This document shows, in pieces, positions 8,444 through 17,139 of a stretch of 64,000 bases of DNA; position 1 is the stretch's first letter; the number at the start of each line of letters is the position of its first letter. The position numbers were made by a program, and so were the translations under genes. Source of the DNA: Carboxylicivirga linearis (lineage in GTDB: Bacteria; Bacteroidota; Bacteroidia; Bacteroidales; Marinilabiliaceae). A model generated the notes under the pieces. The model did not search any database. It was not told where the DNA came from and saw nothing but the letters and a program-made list of their open reading frames with translations. The stretch lies in the NCBI RefSeq assembly GCF_018271995.1, contig NZ_JAGUCO010000001.1:496001-560000 (forward strand). The letters run 5' to 3'.

Positions 8444-9757
8444 TTAGTGAACTTCTACTCGTTTGATTTTTGCTCCTAACTTTTGTAACCTAATATCGAT
8501 GTTTTGGTACCCTCTGTCAATCTGTTCAATGTTTTGTATTGTGCTTTTACCTTTTGCGGATAAAGCTGCTATTAATAAGGCAACTCCTGCACGAATATCG
8601 GGTGAGGTCAACTTAGCTCCGCGAAGCATATTTTCTTTGTTTAAACCAATAACAGTTGCTCTGTGAGGATCACATAAAATAATGCGGGCACCCATATCAA
8701 TAAGCTTATCAACAAAGAATAAGCGACTTTCAAACATTTTTTGATGGATAAGTACACTTCCTTTTGCCTGTGTAGCAATAACCAGAAATACACTTAATAG
8801 GTCTGGTGTTAAGCCTGGCCATGGTGCGTCAGCAATGGTCATGATTGAGCCATCAATGAAAGTATCAATCTCGTAACTCTCCTGAGCTGGAATATGAATG
8901 TCGTCTCCTTTAATCTCCATTTTAATTCCCATACGCTCAAAAGCCATTGGGATAACACCAAGGTGTTTAATGCCGGCATCTTTAATGGTAATTTCTGATC
9001 CAGTCATGGCAGCCATTCCAATAAAGCTACCTACCTCAATCATATCAGGTAAAATTTGGTGCTGGCAGCCATTCATTTGTTTTACACCTTCAATGTGCAA
9101 TAAATTAGATCCTATGCCTTCAATTTTGGCTCCCATTGATACCAACATTCTGCATAACTGCTGTAGGTATGGTTCGCAAGCTGCGTTATAGATTGTGGTT
9201 TTTCCAGGAGTGAGGGCTGCGGCCATTACAATATTGGCAGTACCGGTTACTGAAGCTTCATCAAGTAACATGTAGGTACCTTTCATTTCTGAAGCTTCTA
9301 CGGTATAAAAGATATCCTGAGCATCGAAATTAAATTTGGCTCCCAGTTTTTCAAAACCAATAAAGTGAGTGTCTAGTCTTCGGCGACCGATTTTATCTCC
9401 TCCGGGTTTAGGGAAATAGGCTTTCCCAAAACGGGCCAAAAGTGGCCCCATTATCATAATAGATCCTCTGAGAGAAGAGGCTCTTTTTTTAAATTCTTTG
9501 CTTTGAAGAAATTCCAGATTTACATTGTCGGCCTGAAATTCACAAGAATTGCGTGTGACTCTGTTAGTCTTCACACCCATTACATGTAATAAATCAATCA
9601 GGTTGTTTACATCCACAATGTCAGGGATGTTAGAAATAGTAACTTTTTCGGAAGTTAGTAACACGGCGCAGATGACCTGTAAGGCTTCGTTTTTTGCACC
9701 TTGGGGAGTGATTTCGCCATTTAAACGAATACCACCCTCTATTTCAAAGCAATTCAT
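8444..9757 (-). CDS. murA: UDP-N-acetylglucosamine 1-carboxyvinyltransferase (Cys-to-Asp active site)
   Basis: Catalyses the first committed step of peptidoglycan synthesis, transferring enolpyruvate from PEP to UDP-GlcNAc. The 437-residue product has the EPT fold throughout: GAKNEALQ at 20-27 with the conserved Lys22-Asn23, and LRGSIMIMGPLLARFG. The active-site loop reads PKPGGDKIGRRRLD. The residue that is Cys115 in E. coli MurA is Asp121 here. Family knowledge links this change to fosfomycin insensitivity. The DUF4290 gene ends 33 nt upstream on the same strand. Confidence 0.95.
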   Translation of the reverse strand: MNCFEIEGGIRLNGEITPQGAKNEALQVICAVLLTSEKVTISNIPDIVDVNNLIDLLHVMGVKTNRVTRNSCEFQADNVNLEFLQSKEFKKRASSLRGSIMIMGPLLARFGKAYFPKPGGDKIGRRRLDTHFIGFEKLGAKFNFDAQDIFYTVEASEMKGTYMLLDEASVTGTANIVMAAALTPGKTTIYNAACEPYLQQLCRMLVSMGAKIEGIGSNLLHIEGVKQMNGCQHQILPDMIEVGSFIGMAAMTGSEITIKDAGIKHLGVIPMAFERMGIKMEIKGDDIHIPAQESYEIDTFIDGSIMTIADAPWPGLTPDLLSVFLVIATQAKGSVLIHQKMFESRLFFVDKLIDMGARIILCDPHRATVIGLNKENMLRGAKLTSPDIRAGVALLIAALSAKGKSTIQNIEQIDRGYQNIDIRLQKLGAKIKRVEVH

Positions 9758-9790
9758 TCAAGGGGAGTTTTAATTTCGCAATAAAAATAC

Positions 9791-10387
9791 TTATTTTTTA
9801 TCGTTATTGCGTTTTTTGTTTGTTCTGCTTCTGTTTTGGAAGTTGTCTCTTATCTCTGGTAATTTAGTTCCTTCACTAACCGTTAATTTACCGTTAGAAA
9901 GTCTTGACAAGTCGTTAAAGATTCGATCATCAGTAACAGAATCGTGATTCCAGTGGTACAATGATTTCTTCATGTGACCAGCAATTAAAAGAATAAGCTT
10001 CTCTTTCTGCTCCTCATCCTCAAATTCGATGGCTTTGGCGATCATTTGTTCAATTAACTCGCCATAATGCATATAACTGATCTTGTTATTTCGGTAAGGA
10101 ACCTTGTCCGGTTTAGCATTGAGAGTTTCTTTTTCTGGTAGATCATATGGAAAATCAATGTCTAATTTAAAGTCAGACATTATGGCCAAATGGTCCCAAA
10201 GTTTGTGTTTGAAGTCATTCACATCTCTCAGATGCGGAAACATGTTACCCATAATACCAATTATGGTTTTTGCACATTTAGTTCGTTCTTCACGATCTTC
10301 AATGGTAACAGCATGGTCGATCATCTTCTGAATATGACGCCCGTATTCCGGCATTGCCAGGGTTTTACGATTCGAATTGTAATCCAT
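9791..10387 (-). CDS. DUF4290 family protein
   Basis: A 198-residue soluble protein opening MDYNSNRKTLAMPEYGRH, with conserved blocks MIDHAVTIEDREER, FPHLRDVNDFKHKLWDHL and MHYGELIEQMI. These are typical of DUF4290, a Bacteroidota-restricted family with no assigned activity. The basic C-terminus (RTNKKRNNDKK) may bind nucleic acid or simply be a tail. It precedes murA by 33 nt, and this pairing is common in the phylum, which hints at a link to cell-envelope growth. Confidence 0.85.
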   Translation of the reverse strand: MDYNSNRKTLAMPEYGRHIQKMIDHAVTIEDREERTKCAKTIIGIMGNMFPHLRDVNDFKHKLWDHLAIMSDFKLDIDFPYDLPEKETLNAKPDKVPYRNNKISYMHYGELIEQMIAKAIEFEDEEQKEKLILLIAGHMKKSLYHWNHDSVTDDRIFNDLSRLSNGKLTVSEGTKLPEIRDNFQNRSRTNKKRNNDKK

Positions 10388-10521
10388 GTATTCTGAAATT
10401 CTTCTACAATTTTTTTATACTCCCCAATGGTTGGTGTTTCAGGAAAAAGTTTCTTATTAATTATTCCTTATGGAGGTAGGTTACACTATTATCTAAGTGA
10501 CAGGTAACTGATGACACAAAA

Positions 10522-12810
10522 CTAAGTCAAAATTTTAAGTTTGGCAAATTTGAGTAATAATTGTTTTTGTCCTGCATTTTCAAATGCTACCGTTGCTTTT
10601 CGATTTGGTTCCAATCCTTCCACATTGATAACTTTTCCGCGCCCAAATCGTTCATGCTCAACCTTTACTCCGGGTACTATCTGATCGGGAGTAGCAGCAT
10701 TAAAATTAAGATTTATTTTAGGCTTGGTTGGGCTGCCTGAATAATTCATTTTGATATTAGGTCTGTCAGACGGTTGGTTGCCAACTTTTCTAAAGTTGCG
10801 AGGAATAGAAGCGGTGTTATTTTTAGGCTGCACTGAAGTTATATCTTCAGCATTCACTTCCAGATAGCTTTGGTCGATATCTCCAATAAACCGACTTGGA
10901 CGACTATAGGTTAATTCACCGTATTTGTACCTTGATCGGGCAAATGATATGGTTGCATTTTCTTCAGCCCGTGTAACAGCAACATAAAATAAACGTCTTT
11001 CTTCTTCCAGAGCTTTTTCGCTGTCAACAGATTGAAGCGAAGGAAACAAACCTTCTTCAACTCCAACAATATAAACGTTCTTGAATTCAAGCCCCTTAGC
11101 AGAGTGAATAGTCATCAGGGTTATTTTATTAATGTCGTCTTCCCCTTCATTATCCTGATCCGTTAATAGGGATACTTCTTCAAGAAAGGTTACAAGGCTG
11201 GGCGTAATCCCTTCTTCTTGTTTGGTGGTACTAAAATCTTTAATACCATTTAATAATTCATTGATGTTATCAATTCTACCCTGGCCTTCAATGGATTTAT
11301 CTCCATGTAAATCATGCATTATACCACTGGCCGATGCAATGTCGGCTGCCAATTCGTAGGCTGATAGTTGTTCGAGCTGGGCTGCAAATCTTGCGATTAA
11401 GGCAACAAAGGCGTGCAATTTCTTTAGGGTTCCGGCATTTACATTTAGCTGAGTAGCACTCGCATTAAGTAATATCTCCCAGATGGTTTTTCCTGAAGCA
11501 TCGGCTGCGGCCGTTACTTTATCCATGGTGGTTTTACCAATGCCTCGGGCAGGGTAATTAATTACTCTTTTTAATGCTTCCTGGTCGGCCGGATTAACAG
11601 TCAGTCTGAAATAGGCCAGAAGGTCTTTAATTTCCTTGCGCTGATAAAAAGATAAGCCTCCGTATATTTTATAGGGTAAATTCTTTTTCCGAAGCGCTTC
11701 CTCAAAAACCCTTGATTGAGCATTGGTTCTGTAAAGAATAGCAAAGTCTTTAAACTCTTGCTGGTACTTCATCCGCTTCTCGTAAATATCATTGGTAATC
11801 AAAAAACCTTCTTCAACATCAGAATAGGCCTTTAAAACTCTAATGGGATTACCTATCTGATTTTCGGAAAAAACATTTTTTTGAATCTGTCCCTGGTTTT
11901 TATCAATGATGCTATTGGCGGCATTTACAATGTTTTGCGACGAACGATAATTTTGTTCCAGCTTAAATATTTTATAACCCGGATAATCATTTCTGAAGTT
12001 CAGAATGTTTTCAATTTTCGCACCTCGGAAACTATAAATACTCTGCGCATCGTCACCAACCACACATATGTTCTTATGATTTTCAGCCAGTTTTTTAATA
12101 ATCAAGTATTGCGAAAAGTTGGTATCCTGATACTCATCCACCATTATATAATCATACTGATGCTGGTATTTTTGTAAGATATCCGGAAAATCGCGAAATA
12201 AAATATTGGTATTCAATAATAAATCATCAAAATCCATCACGCCTGACTTATAGCATTCGCGCATATATTGCGAATAAATTTCATAAACCATTGGCATTTG
12301 TGATGCTTTGTCGGCGCTTATTCTGTTGGCATCACGTGCATAGGCAACAGGAGTAACCAAATCGTTTTTGGCAGATGAAATACGAGAGAGAACACTACCC
12401 GGCTTATATGCCTTTTCGTTTAATTTCATCTTTTTGACAATGCTTTTAACCAGATTTTTAGAATCGGTAGTGTCGTAGATGGTAAACGAAGATGGATAGC
12501 CGAGATGTTTAGATTCAAAACGTAATATTCTGGCAAAAATGGAGTGAAAAGTACCCATCCAAAGGCTGGAGGCATTGTGTTGACCAACCACAGTGGCAAT
12601 ACGCTCTTTCATCTCTCGCGCAGCTTTATTGGTAAATGTCAGAGCTAAAATACGGTACGGTTTCACCTCTTGCTGCAACAAATGAGCAATCCGATAGGTT
12701 AATACCCTTGTTTTTCCCGATCCGGCACCTGCAATTACTAAGGATGGTCCTTCTGTTTCGACCACTGCTGAGCGTTGTGCCTCATTTAACTCGTCTAAAT
12801 AATTCTGCAC
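10522..12810 (-). CDS. UvrD/PcrA-type ATP-dependent DNA helicase
   Basis: Superfamily 1A 3'-5' helicase involved in nucleotide excision and mismatch repair and in clearing proteins from DNA. All motifs are present: Q motif LNEAQRSAV; Walker A GAGSGKT near residue 28; Ia TFTNKAAREM; II VDEYQDTN; III GDDAQSIYSFRGA; IV EQNYRSSQNI; V MTIHSAKGLEF; VI YVAVTRAEE. The C-terminus carries the Tudor-like PcrA/UvrD segment GVKVEHERFGRGKVI, which in relatives contacts RNA polymerase. Length 762 is normal. A minus-strand TATTTTTG (12848-12841) is a possible promoter element 30 nt upstream. Confidence 0.95.
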   Translation of the reverse strand: MQNYLDELNEAQRSAVVETEGPSLVIAGAGSGKTRVLTYRIAHLLQQEVKPYRILALTFTNKAAREMKERIATVVGQHNASSLWMGTFHSIFARILRFESKHLGYPSSFTIYDTTDSKNLVKSIVKKMKLNEKAYKPGSVLSRISSAKNDLVTPVAYARDANRISADKASQMPMVYEIYSQYMRECYKSGVMDFDDLLLNTNILFRDFPDILQKYQHQYDYIMVDEYQDTNFSQYLIIKKLAENHKNICVVGDDAQSIYSFRGAKIENILNFRNDYPGYKIFKLEQNYRSSQNIVNAANSIIDKNQGQIQKNVFSENQIGNPIRVLKAYSDVEEGFLITNDIYEKRMKYQQEFKDFAILYRTNAQSRVFEEALRKKNLPYKIYGGLSFYQRKEIKDLLAYFRLTVNPADQEALKRVINYPARGIGKTTMDKVTAAADASGKTIWEILLNASATQLNVNAGTLKKLHAFVALIARFAAQLEQLSAYELAADIASASGIMHDLHGDKSIEGQGRIDNINELLNGIKDFSTTKQEEGITPSLVTFLEEVSLLTDQDNEGEDDINKITLMTIHSAKGLEFKNVYIVGVEEGLFPSLQSVDSEKALEEERRLFYVAVTRAEENATISFARSRYKYGELTYSRPSRFIGDIDQSYLEVNAEDITSVQPKNNTASIPRNFRKVGNQPSDRPNIKMNYSGSPTKPKINLNFNAATPDQIVPGVKVEHERFGRGKVINVEGLEPNRKATVAFENAGQKQLLLKFAKLKILT

Positions 12811-12992
12811 AATAAACTTTTATGATGATTGATGATTTTGCAAAAATAGAAGATCATTTGAGATAATTGGGATGATATGACTATTTTTAGAAAGGATTGT
12901 ATTTTTAATGAATGAAAATGGCTTTTGGCTGTAATAAGAAGTTGTTTTTTACCGTTTGAAAGAAATATTATAGTTTTGACTTGTTGAATCAC

Positions 12993-13009
12993 ACTTCAAA
13001 TTTTGAAGT
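12993..13009. promoter_or_regulatory. 17-bp palindrome upstream of the secreted-protein gene
   Basis: The sequence acttcaaattttgaagt is a perfect 8-bp inverted repeat around one base. It ends 14 nt before the start codon at 13024 and lies in the divergent gap between the helicase gene and this one. It could be an operator or a leader hairpin. Confidence 0.4.
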
Positions 13010-13023
13010 TATCCACTTGATAC

Positions 13024-14235
13024 ATGAATCAAATACAACAGATTTTAATAGTACTTATTTGTGTTCTGCCTCAATTAGTGACAGGACAGCAGATTACTTC
13101 CAATGCTCTTTATTCCGAAGAAACTGACTACCCAAATGGTGAGAATGATCCGGTTTTTTTCTTCTCATCTATGTCTGATGCTCGGTTAAACGCGCCAGTC
13201 ACTACCGGAGCAACTTATAACTGGTATTCATACAATGTATCAACCGGTGCTTTTGATGTATTGGAGCAAACCGGAGGCGATGCCTTACTTTCAGTGTCTG
13301 AAAAAGGATATAGGGTTGAAGTAAATGCGAGCGGTACTGTATCTAATTATTATTGCTGGAATTTTGTTCCTGAGGCTGTGATCGATTCTATTGGCATACC
13401 ATCCGATTCAGAAACATGTAATAACTTGAGATTAACAGCCTATGTTAGTAATAAGGCTTTGGTATATTACAATCACAAGGATGATGGCGATTCTGAGTTA
13501 ATCGATTATGGATATAATTGGACTTCGGTACCAACAGGTGAGATGGATGGAGAAACGGTAGTGTCGAAATCAATTGCAGCACCTACTGAGGATACCGAAT
13601 ATTCAGTTACTATAGGGCAAAAGTTTGTAGCTGTTATCACTCCTGTTACAGAAAGTTTATTATATGAAGCAATTGCTGTTGAAGCTGCTTTTAGTTTTGA
13701 GTCGGAAGATACACCAGAAAACGAAGCTAATGAAGGTTCAGCGCCGATGGTGGTGAGATATACTGATGAATCATTAGGGAATGTAACCGATTGGGAGTGG
13801 ACCTTTGGTGAATCGGGAAAAGATTATGTGCCTGATCCCATCTTTACTTTTCAGGACGCTGGTGAGTTTCCGGTTACTCTTTGGGTGATGAACTCTGATT
13901 CGGGATGTGAAGATCAGATTGGCCCAGAGATTTTTACGGTGAAAGAAATTATTTTGAAAGTACCGGATGCCTTTACACCATTTAGTAGTCCAGGTAAAAA
14001 TGATGAATTTAAGGTGCTCTATCGTTCTATTAAAAAGTATCGGATTGTTATTTATAATAGATGGGGGCGCAAAGTATATACCAGTACTGATCCGGCTGAA
14101 GGATGGAATGGAAGGATAGGAAACAGAAAAGCAGAGCCGGGAGTTTACTTTTACGATATTGAGGCAGAAGGCTTCAATGAGGGTGAGAAAATTACCCGAG
14201 AAGGAGCTATTCACTTAATTATTACCAAAGACTGA
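13024..14235 (+). CDS. Secreted protein with PKD domain and T9SS type-B sorting domain
   Basis: This 403-residue protein has a signal peptide (residues 1-22, ending VTGQQ). A large N-terminal region with no recognisable fold comes next. A PKD-like domain around 235-305 contains the typical DWEWTFGESG and FTFQDAGEFPVTLWV. The C-terminal ~90 residues match the gliding motility-associated C-terminal domain: VPDAFTPFSSPGKNDEF, YRIVIYNRWGRKVY, GWNGRIG and PGVYFYDI. That domain directs export through the type IX secretion system and retention at the surface. It is transcribed alone and ends at a strong bidirectional terminator. Confidence 0.88.
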   Translation: MNQIQQILIVLICVLPQLVTGQQITSNALYSEETDYPNGENDPVFFFSSMSDARLNAPVTTGATYNWYSYNVSTGAFDVLEQTGGDALLSVSEKGYRVEVNASGTVSNYYCWNFVPEAVIDSIGIPSDSETCNNLRLTAYVSNKALVYYNHKDDGDSELIDYGYNWTSVPTGEMDGETVVSKSIAAPTEDTEYSVTIGQKFVAVITPVTESLLYEAIAVEAAFSFESEDTPENEANEGSAPMVVRYTDESLGNVTDWEWTFGESGKDYVPDPIFTFQDAGEFPVTLWVMNSDSGCEDQIGPEIFTVKEIILKVPDAFTPFSSPGKNDEFKVLYRSIKKYRIVIYNRWGRKVYTSTDPAEGWNGRIGNRKAEPGVYFYDIEAEGFNEGEKITREGAIHLIITKD

Positions 14236-14254
14236 TAGAATAATTTAATAATAG

Positions 14255-14290
14255 AAAAGAGGTTGATTTTCATCAACCTCTTTTGTTTTT
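14255..14290. terminator. Bidirectional intrinsic terminator
   Basis: A perfect 13-bp stem (14255-14267 with 14272-14284) with a 4-nt loop has A's on the left and T's on the right. It lies between the convergent genes ending at 14235 (plus) and 14307 (minus) and can serve both. Confidence 0.9.
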
Positions 14291-14306
14291 TGTATTGAAT
14301 TTTAAA

Positions 14307-16463
14307 TTAAGCTTCTACCTGTTCTTTTTCAAATGCTTTAATTAGTTCAGCTTGTACTTCTGGCGGAACTTTATCGTAATTAGCAAATTCCATGGTGTAA
14401 AAAGCACGACCTCCTGTAATACTGCTTAAGGAGGTAGAATATTTATTCATCTCTTTTAAAGGTACTTTTGCTTTAATTACTTCAAAGCCTTTTTCGCTCG
14501 ACATACCTTCAATCATAGCACGGCGTCCCTGAAGATCACTCATAACATCACCCATTCGATCGCTCGGAACTTTTACTTCTACGTTGTATACAGGTTCCAT
14601 AATTTTAGGCCCTGCTGTTTTAAATGCCTGGCTAAATGCATTACGTCCGGCCAGTTTAAATGATATTTCGTTTGAATCAACAGGATGCATTTTTCCATCA
14701 TAAACAAATACACGTATATCACGGGCGTAAGATCCGGTAAGAGGACCTTCTTCCATTTTTTCCATAATACCTTTTAAAATGGCTGGCATAAAACGTGCAT
14801 CAATAGATCCGCCTACAATACAGTTATTATAAACCAATTTACCTCCCCAATGCAATTTAATCTCATCTGTATCACGCACGTTCAACTTAATTTCCTGACC
14901 ATCTATCTTCATGGTAGCCGGAGTATCCATACCTTCGTAATATGGCTCTATAATCATGTGTACTTCACCAAACTGTCCGGCACCACCTGATTGTTTTTTA
15001 TGGCGATAGTCGGCACGAGCAACTTTGGTAATGGTTTCGCGATAAGGGATGCGAGGAGATAAAAACTCGATATTAATCTTATCGTTATTTTCAATACGCC
15101 ACTTCATGGTATTCAGGTGGAATTCACCCTGGCCAAATACTATTATTTGTTTTAATTCTTTTGAATATTCAATAACTAAAGTAGGATCTTCCTCGTGCAT
15201 GCGCTGCAGAACTTCTCCTAATTTTTCATCATCACTTTCACTTACTGCTTTAATGGCAGATCGGTATTTAGGATTTGGATAATGTATAGGTTCGAATAGA
15301 TAATCGCAGCCTTTTTCGTTTAAGGTATGATTGGTATGCGTTTCTTTTAACTTAACGGTAACACCAATGTCACCAGCAACCAGTTCTGTTACTTTATGTC
15401 GGTTATTACCCGCCACGCAGTTTAGCTGAGCAATGCGTTCTTTTGCATTTTTATTGGCATTTACCAAGTCCATGCCTTCTGATACTTTACCCGACATTAC
15501 TTTAAAGAATGATACCTCACCCAGATGAGGCTCAACAGACGTTTTAAAGATAAATAATGAAGTGGGTCCGTTTGGATCACAACTTACTTCAACACCATCT
15601 TTAGTAACCGGAGCAGGCATGTCGGATACATTAGGAACTACGTTCCCCAGGAATTCCATCAGTCGTCGACCTCCCATATCTTTCTCCGCAGAAACACAAA
15701 AAACGGGGAACATGTCGCGGGCAATTAAGCCTTTGCGTATTCCCTGACGCATTTGATCTTCGTTTAAGGTTCCTTCTTCGAAGTAAAGCTCCATTAAAGG
15801 TTCGTCATTTTCGGCGGCAGCTTCAACTAAAGCATTGTGTAATTCGTCAGCTTTTTCTTTTTGGTCAGCTGGAATGTCTAAAATTTCAGGTTCGCCACCA
15901 TCAGGTCCCCATTGATACATCTTCATTTTTAAAACATCAACTACAGCGTTGAAACCAGTGCCTGCAGTTACTGGGTACTGAACTACAACAACCTTATTGC
16001 CAAAAACCTCAATAGCATTTTCCAGCGTTTGATCATAATTGGCCTTTTCATGGTCAAGCTGATTCATTACAAAAATTAAAGGTTTGTTGTATTGTTCGGT
16101 ATATCTGAACAGGTTTTCGGTACCTACTTCAACACCTTGAGTGGCATTAAGAAGCATAAGAGCTGTATCGGTAACATTTAATGATGTGATAGCTCCACCA
16201 ATGAAATCATCGGAACCGGGGCAATCAAGAATATTAAATTTACGTCCCTGGTATTCGGTAAATAATACAGACGAAAAAACCGAGTAGCCATATTCATGCT
16301 CAACCCGGTGATAATCAGATACAGTATTGTTACTACCGACGTCGCCGCGTCGGCTGATGACACCACCTTCGTATAGCATTGCTTCTGCAAGGGTGGTTTT
16401 ACCCGAGCCGCTACTACCAAGCAGCGCTAAGTTTTTAATTTGATCAGCTTGATATACTTTCAT
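14307..16463 (-). CDS. Elongation factor G paralogue (EF-G2-like translational GTPase)
   Basis: This 718-residue protein has all EF-G domains: GTPase, domain II (GPTSLFIFKTSVEPHLGEVSFFKVMSG), III/IV (QFGEVHMIIEPYY, GGSIDARFMPAILKG) and V (GDVMSDLQGRRAMIEGM). Its G motifs differ from housekeeping EF-G. The P-loop is GSSGSGKT rather than GHVDAGKT, G3 is DCPG rather than DTPG, and G4 is NQLD rather than NKxD. These changes resemble the second EF-G class found in many bacteria whose exact role is unclear. It is not linked to rpsL/rpsG/tuf here, so it is unlikely to be the main fusA. Confidence 0.88.
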   Translation of the reverse strand: MKVYQADQIKNLALLGSSGSGKTTLAEAMLYEGGVISRRGDVGSNNTVSDYHRVEHEYGYSVFSSVLFTEYQGRKFNILDCPGSDDFIGGAITSLNVTDTALMLLNATQGVEVGTENLFRYTEQYNKPLIFVMNQLDHEKANYDQTLENAIEVFGNKVVVVQYPVTAGTGFNAVVDVLKMKMYQWGPDGGEPEILDIPADQKEKADELHNALVEAAAENDEPLMELYFEEGTLNEDQMRQGIRKGLIARDMFPVFCVSAEKDMGGRRLMEFLGNVVPNVSDMPAPVTKDGVEVSCDPNGPTSLFIFKTSVEPHLGEVSFFKVMSGKVSEGMDLVNANKNAKERIAQLNCVAGNNRHKVTELVAGDIGVTVKLKETHTNHTLNEKGCDYLFEPIHYPNPKYRSAIKAVSESDDEKLGEVLQRMHEEDPTLVIEYSKELKQIIVFGQGEFHLNTMKWRIENNDKINIEFLSPRIPYRETITKVARADYRHKKQSGGAGQFGEVHMIIEPYYEGMDTPATMKIDGQEIKLNVRDTDEIKLHWGGKLVYNNCIVGGSIDARFMPAILKGIMEKMEEGPLTGSYARDIRVFVYDGKMHPVDSNEISFKLAGRNAFSQAFKTAGPKIMEPVYNVEVKVPSDRMGDVMSDLQGRRAMIEGMSSEKGFEVIKAKVPLKEMNKYSTSLSSITGGRAFYTMEFANYDKVPPEVQAELIKAFEKEQVEA

Positions 16464-16727
16464 AAAACTTGATTTAAGAGTTTGTAACTAATTTTCTTAG
16501 GTAATAAATAAGGGTACCTGTAAAATTAGCAATTATTAGCAAACGATCAAGTAAAAGCATCACAAACTGAAAGCTTCCTATCTTATTTATTATCGGTATA
16601 AAAAACCAATATGAAAAAGTGATGAGTACAATTTGCTTATGATTTTTTAATGAGGTAGAGTTTTTATTGAAATTGTAAGTATTAAGTCGTAATTTGACTT
16701 TATTCATAAAACAAACCAAGCACACTT

Positions 16728-17078
16728 ATGGTACTAGATGGAGAAGCAAAAAAGCTAAAAATTATTGTTAGTGAAGATGGCGTAGTGTACCAGCGTGCAC
16801 TGCACGAAGCGATATTGTTTGCCGCCAAAAAATACAAAATAGCAGGGGCTACTATGTATAAGGGCATGTTATCTTATGGAGCTGATGATATAGTTAATAA
16901 TACCAAGGTTTTTTCTATATCGGAGAATCTACCTATAATTATAGAAATGGTCGACCGGGAGGAAAGGATCTATGATTTTGCTGAAATAATATCAAAGTTG
17001 GTTGATAAGGCAGGTTGCGGAGGTATTATCTATGTAGAGAACGTTGATGTGATATCTTATAAAAAAAGCGTTTCTTAG
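16728..17078 (+). CDS. DUF190 (PII-like) protein
   Basis: A 116-residue protein with the DUF190 pattern: KLKIIVSEDG, then ALHEAILFAAKKYKIAGATM, KGMLSYGAD, and LPIIIEMVDREERI before ENVDVISY. The fold is a ferredoxin-like PII relative, usually trimeric. The family often sits beside CrcB fluoride channels but no crcB or fluoride riboswitch is visible here. It is divergent from the EF-G paralogue and 61 nt upstream of the phosphatase-like gene, so co-transcription with the latter is possible. Confidence 0.82.
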   Translation: MVLDGEAKKLKIIVSEDGVVYQRALHEAILFAAKKYKIAGATMYKGMLSYGADDIVNNTKVFSISENLPIIIEMVDREERIYDFAEIISKLVDKAGCGGIIYVENVDVISYKKSVS

Positions 17079-17112
17079 TACTTGATCCTTTTTATTTAGT
17101 TGTTGCTATGGT

Positions 17113-17120
17113 TATATTTG
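17113..17120 (+). promoter_or_regulatory. Possible -7 element TATATTTG
   Basis: Matches TAnnTTTG of Bacteroidota promoters, 20 nt before the start codon at 17140. No TTTG is present at the usual -33 spacing, so support is weak. Confidence 0.3.
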
Positions 17121-17139
17121 GCCTTCAAATAAAATCATA

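Noticed and set aside
12795-12992. 65-residue minus-strand open frame before the helicase gene
   Set aside because: It overlaps the helicase start and has no protein-like pattern; the region better fits a promoter.
16474-16725. 83-residue minus-strand open frame
   Set aside because: It lies in the divergent gap upstream of the EF-G paralogue, has no domain and an odd composition, and would occupy the promoter region.
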